Assembly (NCBI GenBank): GCA_963281255.1 | Contig: OY725492.1 | Coordinates: 310,001-374,000, forward strand | Reading direction: 5' to 3' | Source of the DNA: Aphrocallistes beatrix | Lineage: Eukaryota; Porifera; Hexactinellida; Sceptrulophora; Aphrocallistidae | Length of the DNA stretch: 64,000 nucleotides | Part shown: in pieces, positions 57,626 through 64,000 of the stretch | Layout: each line of letters opens with the position of its first letter | Numbering within the stretch: the stretch's first letter is position 1 | The notes under the pieces: model-generated | Told to the model about the DNA's origin: nothing | Database searches by the model: none | The model's input: only the letters and a program-made list of their open reading frames with translations | Made by a program: the position numbers and the translations under genes

Positions 57626-58822
57626 ATGGCTGCTCAAAACCCTAATAATATTTTCGACAACATTGCTTCTGAAATAATCCAAAAGTTTGATAAGCTGATT
57701 GCTCAATTATTTCAAAGAAGAGATGAATTATTATTCGAGATTAAAAGAAGAAAAGAAGCTTTTGAAGAAGGTTTAAAGGCTCGAAATGAAACTCTAGCAG
57801 AATTAGAACACATTCGGGTTATGGTTCAGCAAACAAGTTTGAAAGAAAATTCTGTAATGGATATGATCAAGACAGGACTAGCTCCGATTGAGAAACAAAT
57901 TCGCGAACTGAAAGCTACGATTGTGAAGCCTCCTAGTCTGAGTTTCCAACTTCCATTTCTAGAATTATCGAAAAAACTGAGGAATGCAGGTTCAATAAGC
58001 GACGGAGACAATTTAACTATATGTTCGGAACCATTGCACACAATTAAATTTGATCAAAATTTTTTGCCTTCAAGTCTCCACATAGATAGCGAGGATTCAC
58101 AGCTCTATGTGTGCGAAAATGGCGCTTCTAAACGGTTTCTAATTTTTAACACAAAAAACTGGGAACTTCTAAAGAATTATAGCGACGATAAGATCGAACC
58201 TTTGTCTATCACAACAGATACAGATCATATATATATAACATATCTGCAGCAAAAATCTAGTGGATGTGCTGCTTATCGCGTTGGTAAAATGGATAAAACA
58301 TCGTATAAGATGATAAGATCTGTTGACGGAATAGGAAACAGTATCTATGGTGATGCCAAATTTGATCGACCATATCACTTGACATTAACTCCCAGCAAAG
58401 AACTATTGGTAGCCGATTATTATTATAACAGAGTTTGCATATTCGATATTAATTTAGTTTCCGTTCTTTCATTTGGGGATAGAATTTTAAAAGAACCTCG
58501 AAGCATCCAATGTACAAACAACCTAATCTACGTTTTGAATTCTGAAAGTTTTTCTATTCACGCATTCAACCTCTCTGGCAAGTTAGTAAATTCTTTCTTC
58601 CAGGGTAAAGCAAAGATACTCGCTCGTCCGAAATCATTCTGCATCGATGAAGCTGGTAACTTCATAGTATCAGATTATGTGACTGGATCAATCAGCATAT
58701 TCTCACCGGAACAAAAGCTGATACATCAGATAGGAGATGTTGCTGGATGTTCTGGGGTAGAGCTGTTTCAAGGCAAGATTATCGTTGCTTGTAGCTCTTT
58801 AGGATGCATCAAAATATTCTAA
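57626..58822 (+). CDS. Coiled-coil/NHL-repeat protein, copy 2
   Basis: 398 residues, a tandem duplicate of the preceding gene, about 85% alike by eye, with the same coiled coil and six-bladed propeller. Differences cluster in the propeller's exposed loops (residues ~125-150 and ~230-255, where several residues are gained or lost), while the last blade (GDVAGCSGVELFQGKIIVACS) is identical. The 3' flanks remain similar for ~290 bp, so the whole unit duplicated. The ATG is 4 nt after TACATTCTAG; copy 1 has CACTCAAG in the same place. Confidence 0.85.
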   Translation: MAAQNPNNIFDNIASEIIQKFDKLIAQLFQRRDELLFEIKRRKEAFEEGLKARNETLAELEHIRVMVQQTSLKENSVMDMIKTGLAPIEKQIRELKATIVKPPSLSFQLPFLELSKKLRNAGSISDGDNLTICSEPLHTIKFDQNFLPSSLHIDSEDSQLYVCENGASKRFLIFNTKNWELLKNYSDDKIEPLSITTDTDHIYITYLQQKSSGCAAYRVGKMDKTSYKMIRSVDGIGNSIYGDAKFDRPYHLTLTPSKELLVADYYYNRVCIFDINLVSVLSFGDRILKEPRSIQCTNNLIYVLNSESFSIHAFNLSGKLVNSFFQGKAKILARPKSFCIDEAGNFIVSDYVTGSISIFSPEQKLIHQIGDVAGCSGVELFQGKIIVACSSLGCIKIF

Positions 58823-59670
58823 TTTGTATATTTAGTTAGTCTTAGCTACTGATTTCTTAGTATTGAGTAGAATTTGCTAATGACTTATCAGATAGGACAG
58901 ACTATCCAGTTTAGTTTGTTAGATTATTTAACTATGTGTGATGTTAATTTTTAGATGAGTTTTATTTAGACTAGAATTATTTTTGTACTTATCACACCCT
59001 AAGACTCATAAGAATAGTCATAGGGTGTCGTATTTCTTTTACTTTACTTTTCATTTATGTGACTCGAACCATGGAAAAGTCCCCCCAAATGTAATCTTTT
59101 GTAAGAATTATTTTTGTACTGTCAGGATTTCTCAAATATGATCGAGTGAGCCCATTCAATCATGGAATGAAAACTTTTTGTTAGTATATCATAAGCAACT
59201 TAAAAGAGTGGAAAAAATCAGGCATAAATATACGGAAAAAAGTGACGAATATTTATTAAATTGTAGCGTTTTCCAAAGTTAGGTGCCGTTCAAACTTTAC
59301 GTAACGCTCCCAAGAAGGATAAGAGAGTAGCATAGTGTGATAGCCATATCATTGCTGTAATACAAGATAGTTAAAAAGTGTGACATAGGGAGGGGGTGCC
59401 TAAAATCAGAATTTTTCATGCTTAACGTTTGAACGACCCCTTACAGCTTGCTTAACCAATGGCAAATCCAGCTCAGTTCCAGCTACGTATCTTGGTATAT
59501 AACAAACAACATTATGTGTACTTTTAAAAATTCTTAGTTCGCTAACTAAACAATAATACAAACACAACTAAATTTAACACGGACATGTTTGATCCTGGAA
59601 TCCATCTGAACACAAACTAACTAATACACTCTACTTATTCAGTAAATAAACATATCTCACATGCATGAAT
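58823..59670. other. Intergenic between convergent genes
   Basis: The first ~290 bp are the duplicated NHL 3' flank. No further gene or repeat is seen. Confidence 0.5.
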
Positions 59671-61380
59671 CTATACATCAAACACCTCTCGAGATTGTTT
59701 CGCAACGAAAGGACTATCAATAAAGTCAGTCGTATCATCCACGAAGAGAGTATACGGACCCTTTGATCCATCTTGATGCTCTGTCACTTGTTCAGTCTTA
59801 GAAGTGAGGTCATCCATTTCATGCATCTCTCCTTGCGTACTGACACTCTCTTTCAGCTTTCTTACTCCTTTCGACTTTGGAAAAAGTTTACTTTGTTTCT
59901 GGAAATACTTGAAATAAAGTATCACTAAGATGATGGCAACCAAAATGACTAATATTGTAACAACAAGAGAAATCGAGATAGAGACACCAAGAATGACTGC
60001 TAACTGTCCTTGGCAAGGCCAGTTCTCACCACAATAACACGAGTAATCAAGAAAATGAGGGATGCAGCTCTCATTAAAACCACATGAGACATTTGCATTC
60101 AGACATAAATTTGTTAGAATTTCACAATACTCTCCAGTATACCCAATCGAACAGTTACACTTGAATGATGAGAAGTTTTCTATTCGAATGACGTCATTAC
60201 ATCCGTAATCCCCCAATGCTTCGCAGCTTCCGTTATTATAACATGGGTTGTTAAAGACTCGAATAAGAAGAGTTATCTGTTGCGAGAATTTGAAATCTTG
60301 ATCGTAGACAATAGCCATGAAAGTTTGGTTTCCTGATATGTTGGGTGAGTATGTGTACAGCGTATCATTATATGAATTAATGTTGGATTCGATGAATGTA
60401 GTTAATGGTATGGAGGTATTGCTAATAATACCGTCAGTTGGTTCTGTTGAGTTGATTGTTAACTTTTCGTTTGCATCGAAATCGTAAGAAATCATTTCAA
60501 ACTGAAAGTCGCGAGGTGTTTGCAACTGTGTTTCATTGAAACTTGAATTCTGGTAGAAGAAAATAGTACGTGACGGATCTAATACTCGACCTTCTATATC
60601 AACGATTATATTTGCATCTGGATTCAACTTATTGTCAATGCGTGCTATAAGTTTGGGCGGATCATTCTGATAGACAATTCTGATTTCTAGCGTCGCAATG
60701 GGAGATAGTGCAAATCCTAGATTAACTATTTCACCCGTTTCTTTTAACATGACAGAAATGACGTCATCGCCAGTACATATAGGACAAGGTGTGTAAGAGA
60801 GTAGACCTGTGCGAGTGACGGAGTAATTCCCACTATTCGGTTGAATGTCTTTTCTTGATGGTGTTTTGCTGGCGATGGAATATTCGATTGGATCGAATTC
60901 GTTGTCACAGTATTCGAGCCGCACCATTACCTGTTCTGAGCCCTCATTGACTAAAAAACAGGACGTTAGGAGCATGGGAGGATTGGTTTGGATCTAAAAA
61001 ATTATACAAATGTCAGTTACCGTAATTTTTTTAAAAAAATAATAGAAAATATTTTATACCTTTGGTTTTAGTAGAGCCAGCCCAAGCATAAGGTTGACAT
61101 TCTGTGACGGATTCTCATATTCGTAACAATAATTCGTTATCATTTCATTTTCATTTATCTGAAAGATACTCTCATCGCATAATTCCCTCAAGTCCTGCCA
61201 AACACTCAACTCTCTGTTCCAGAACAAGAGAGAAACCTCCGAGTTGTCTAGGTCAAACTGTTTGAAGTCGATCGATATCTTGAATTGGATATTGTGGAAC
61301 GAGATATTCTCACGGGGATTAGAAATTGATGTGAAAAACGTGTAATCTGTGAATGATATGATGCGGTCACGGAGATACCT
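59671..61380 (-). CDS. Single-pass EGF-domain membrane protein, 5' part not found
   Basis: Two exons (about 61380-61063 and 60994-59671) encode the end of an extracellular protein. Beta-rich segments with Asn-glycosylation sites (IYQNDPPKLIARIDN) resemble the cadherin-like/CSPG-type modules seen in large adhesion proteins. Two EGF-like units follow: NPCYNNGSCEALGDYGCND...CNCSIGYTGEYCE and NLCLNANVSCGFNESC...YSCYCG. A membrane span (VILGVSISISLVVTILVILV) and a ~95-residue cytoplasmic tail ending FDV complete it. Exon 1 as seen starts with a splice acceptor (CTTTAG) and no signal peptide, so earlier exons are missing; they may lie beyond 62.75 kb, with the next gene inside their intron. Family not assigned. 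Confidence 0.65.
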
Positions 61381-61604
61381 AAAGTATGGTGCTGCATTAG
61401 TTACGTATTGTAATTAATCCACTCATTTTAGAAAGTAAATTCAGACTATATTCTGCAATTGTATAAGAATTAAATTAATAATTACAAATACGTACAAATT
61501 TGAAGCTTAATTACAAACTGAATTATAATGATGAATACATTTAATTAAGATACATTCTAAACCATGCAACAAATAGCAAGTATTGACATTTATAGATTAG
61601 AAAT

Positions 61605-62750
61605 TTAGTATACAAGGTTGGACCTGAATGCCTGGATGTATGGGGGTCTTGTTGCTCTATAATTTGAATAATTATCTACATCTTTATGATGCTCCACTAT
61701 AAGCGGACGTGTCAAGTCATTAACGTACTTAAACTGACTGTGTCGACGAAAGAGTATTATAATAATATTAATTAGTATAACCAAATTTGAGAAGAATATC
61801 ATTGTAGCGACAGTCACAGAGCAGATCGAACGGACAATAAAACAGATGTTTGACAATTCTTGTCTCAGGTGCTGTATGCTCGTAGGGATATTGTAGAATA
61901 TGGGAGTACTTGGGAAAACGTAGTGTATTAAACAGTCACCATTCAGTAGCAATGCAATGGAATCGATCAATGAATTCATCAAGACCATAGTCACACATAA
62001 TGTGAATGCGAACAATGTTCCCTTCTGGGTGAGAGCAAATAATCGGACCTCTTTCTTTTTTCTTTCAAAATCCTGAGGCGATGAATGCCAATAAAATTCA
62101 TTACTTCTACCTTTCAGCAATAAATAGAAATTTCGACTTGAAGTGATGAAAAGGTAATAGTCAACTAGAGTGAATGGTAGCATCAATATTCGCGCAAAGA
62201 ACGAAGTTATGAAAAAGTAATCTAAGGATATTAAAAATGCCGACCTGAAAAAGATGTATAGGCAAAATATTTTCACGTATTTTCTGTATGGAAAAGTAAG
62301 ATAAGCGCGCCTCAGTACGATGAGAAATAGGATGACTAAGAGGGGTATAATGGTGATAAGCAAATTAGAAACATAGAGTATGAAATTTAGCCTTGTTGGA
62401 TGCTGAAGAATACAAGAGTGATTCGCAGTTCGATTTACGGTAAGAATATAATGTTCTGAATGATTGGTGAATTCCTCATAAATATTGCAAGCGCTCCACA
62501 ATGTAAATGAAAAAGCCTCAACGCTATAAATGACGAGAAAAAACGAAAATTTCAAAGATACTATTTCCAAGTTTTTCTTCTCATTTTTGAGATCAATTTC
62601 AAAAATTGATTCGTTAGGAACATTGCGAATTTTTACTAGGATAACGCTTTTCTGATAGGCGAAGTAGCATATAGTAAATAATACGATTAAGAGATATGGA
62701 ACAAGAACGAAAGAGATGAATTTGCTGAGATAATTGTATAAAGGAGTCAT
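61605..62750 (-). CDS. Orphan multi-pass membrane protein
   Basis: 381 residues in one exon with about seven or eight hydrophobic segments (FVLVPYLLIVLFTICYFAY, FSFFLVIYSVEAFSFTLW, LLITIIPLLVILFLIVL, FTLCVTMVLMNSLIDSIALL, VATMIFFSNLVILINIIIIL) and a cytoplasmic-looking C-terminus. Putative glycosylation sites (NHSE, NRTANHS) sit in the loop after segment 2. No DRY, NPxxY or other GPCR signature is visible, so it may be a divergent receptor or a transporter. The frame is clearly protein-coding (long, AT-rich yet open), but I cannot assign a function. Confidence 0.6.
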   Translation of the reverse strand: MTPLYNYLSKFISFVLVPYLLIVLFTICYFAYQKSVILVKIRNVPNESIFEIDLKNEKKNLEIVSLKFSFFLVIYSVEAFSFTLWSACNIYEEFTNHSEHYILTVNRTANHSCILQHPTRLNFILYVSNLLITIIPLLVILFLIVLRRAYLTFPYRKYVKIFCLYIFFRSAFLISLDYFFITSFFARILMLPFTLVDYYLFITSSRNFYLLLKGRSNEFYWHSSPQDFERKKKEVRLFALTQKGTLFAFTLCVTMVLMNSLIDSIALLLNGDCLIHYVFPSTPIFYNIPTSIQHLRQELSNICFIVRSICSVTVATMIFFSNLVILINIIIILFRRHSQFKYVNDLTRPLIVEHHKDVDNYSNYRATRPPYIQAFRSNLVY

Positions 62751-63059
62751 CTTGATGGCGATTGTTAACTCTGACCTGTGTCCGTATTTATATATACTTG
62801 GCTAGTTCTATAGAATAATCTTGAGCTTATGTGGTTGTGCCAGAACATTAATTGCACCTAGTTTTTATTGCTACAAATTATGTTTTCTACTGATAAAAAT
62901 GTTGTATGATGTTATTGAGGTATTCACAGTATTAATTAGTTGAAAATGACTACAATAAGTGTTGGCACAAGATAGTCAGCTAAATCATTCTATTGTCCCA
63001 ATATAACATTCTTAGAATATTGATGATTTTAGTTTGAGTTCAACTTATGTCCACTAAAA

Positions 63060-63160
63060 TTTCATTATAATAGTTTACAAGCGCGCTTCGCTTGCTTGCG
63101 CTGCGCGGCTTGCGGACACTTTGTGTCCGCAGAGTCGCCCTGCGGGCGCCTGGTGTTACT
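63060..63160. repeat. Copy of the GC-rich hairpin tail, inverted
   Basis: CAAGCGCGCTTCGCTTGCTT, TGCGGACACTTTGTGTCCGCA and GTCGCCCTGCGGGCGCC match the tail of the 42111 and 45756 repeats in the opposite orientation; the body of that repeat is not present. Confidence 0.7.
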
Positions 63161-63194
63161 CAATCTAAACTATTTTGAATTTTTTTCCTTTATA

Positions 63195-63885
63195 CATATA
63201 TATATATATTGTAAACAAAGGTCAACGAATAATTTTTCATATGGATCCGAAAATATGATATTCGAAATCTACACCCCTAAAAACCCCATGTCAACCGTTG
63301 GAAGCTAGTTTCTAGCCTATTTTTGTTTTGTTTACTTTATGTATCTATTGCAAACAAAAGTAAACAAATATTTTATCATATCAATCTGAAAATATGATAT
63401 TCAAAATCTACATCCCTAAAAACCCCATGTCAACCGTTGGAAGCTAGTTTCTAGCATATTTTTGAGATTTGTTTACTTTATGTATCTATTGTAAACAAAA
63501 GTAAACAAATAATTTATCATATCGATCTGAAAATATGATATTCGAAATCTACACCCCTAAAAACCCCATATCAACCGTTGGAAGCTAGTCTCTAGTCTAT
63601 TTTTGTAATTTGTTTACTTTATGTATCTATTGTAAACAAAAGTAAACAAATAATTTATCATATCGATCTGAAAATATGATATTCGGAATCTACACCCCTA
63701 AAAACCCCATGTCAACCGTTGGAAGCTAGTTTCTAACATATTTTTGAGATTTGTTTACTTTATGAACCTATTGTAAACATAAGTAAACAAAAAATATATC
63801 ATATCGATCTGAAAATATGATATTCGAAATCTATACCCCTAAAAACCCCATGTCAACCGTTGGAAGCTAGTCTCTAGCATTATTT
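63195..63885. repeat. 141-bp tandem repeat, five copies
   Basis: The landmark TTCGAAATCTACACCCCTAA (or near variant) recurs at 63261, 63400, 63541, 63682 and 63823, a spacing of 139-141 bp. Units contain CCCATGTCAACCGTTGGAAG and TTGTTTACTTTATGTATCTA, with AATATGATAT before the landmark. The array may end just before the window edge. Confidence 0.93.
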
Positions 63886-64000
63886 TCAAAATTCATCAAA
63901 TGGTGTGAAAATATGTATATAAAGGTGTGAAAATATGCACATAATTTTTTTAATTGCTATACACTATAATACATTTAAGATATTAAACATAAGTTGTAGC

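Noticed and set aside
63195..63885. CRISPR-like array
   Set aside because: Spacers are not unique, units are 141 bp and the genome is animal. It is an ordinary tandem repeat.

Overview
This is nuclear DNA from an animal: AT-rich, with interrupted genes, GT-AG (and two GC-AG) introns, and animal or wider eukaryotic genes such as the cohesin subunit STAG, NF-YA, BBS9, copine, an NAK-family kinase, a SAMD8-type sphingolipid synthase, SRD5A3, an NKTR/PPIG-type cyclophilin, DNAAF3 and a B4GALNT3/4-like glycosyltransferase. Cilium genes (BBS9, DNAAF3, probably a CFAP119-like gene) show a ciliated organism. Small introns, dense genes, tyrosine-rich scaffolds, RING-less coiled-coil/NHL proteins and orphan multi-pass membrane proteins fit an early-branching animal. 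My guess is a sponge, perhaps a glass sponge, but this rests on general style and not on a search.

Layout. From the left edge to 49 kb every gene I could resolve except one lies on the minus strand. Reading left to right: a tyrosine-motif scaffold (runs off the left edge), a CFAP119-like protein, a PH-domain protein, an AAK1/GAK-like kinase with a plus-strand SAMD8-like gene nested in its fourth intron, a proline/tyrosine-rich PPPY protein, a copine with a 12-residue repeat tail, a cluster of odd hydrophobic membrane-protein genes (17.5-24.5 kb), SRD5A3, a divergent myosin, NF-YA, BBS9, the NKTR/PPIG-like cyclophilin, STAG and B4GALNT copy 1. Beyond 51 kb the plus strand carries an almost identical B4GALNT copy 2, DNAAF3 and two tandem coiled-coil/NHL genes. 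The right end returns to minus with an EGF transmembrane protein, an orphan multi-pass membrane protein, and a 141-bp tandem repeat at the edge.

Two things stand out. First, most start codons lie 0-13 nt after a pyrimidine-rich (T/C)AG, so most first coding exons begin with a splice acceptor. With co-oriented, closely spaced genes (BBS9 to NF-YA is only 145 bp) this suggests spliced-leader trans-splicing, perhaps of operons, or near-universal 5'UTR introns. Second, 17.5-24.5 kb holds a local family of membrane proteins I cannot assign: two ~310-residue proteins made of near-identical 49-residue hydrophobic repeats, and several ~30-95-residue relatives, one interrupted by a stop and carrying a charged-helix minisatellite in its tail. 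Their untranslated regions are shared, which points to one locally expanded family.

The intergenic and intronic space is full of short non-autonomous DNA transposons: several pogo/Tc1-like TA-flanked families (one pair nested), a hAT-type element with an 8-bp target duplication, and at least three other interspersed families.
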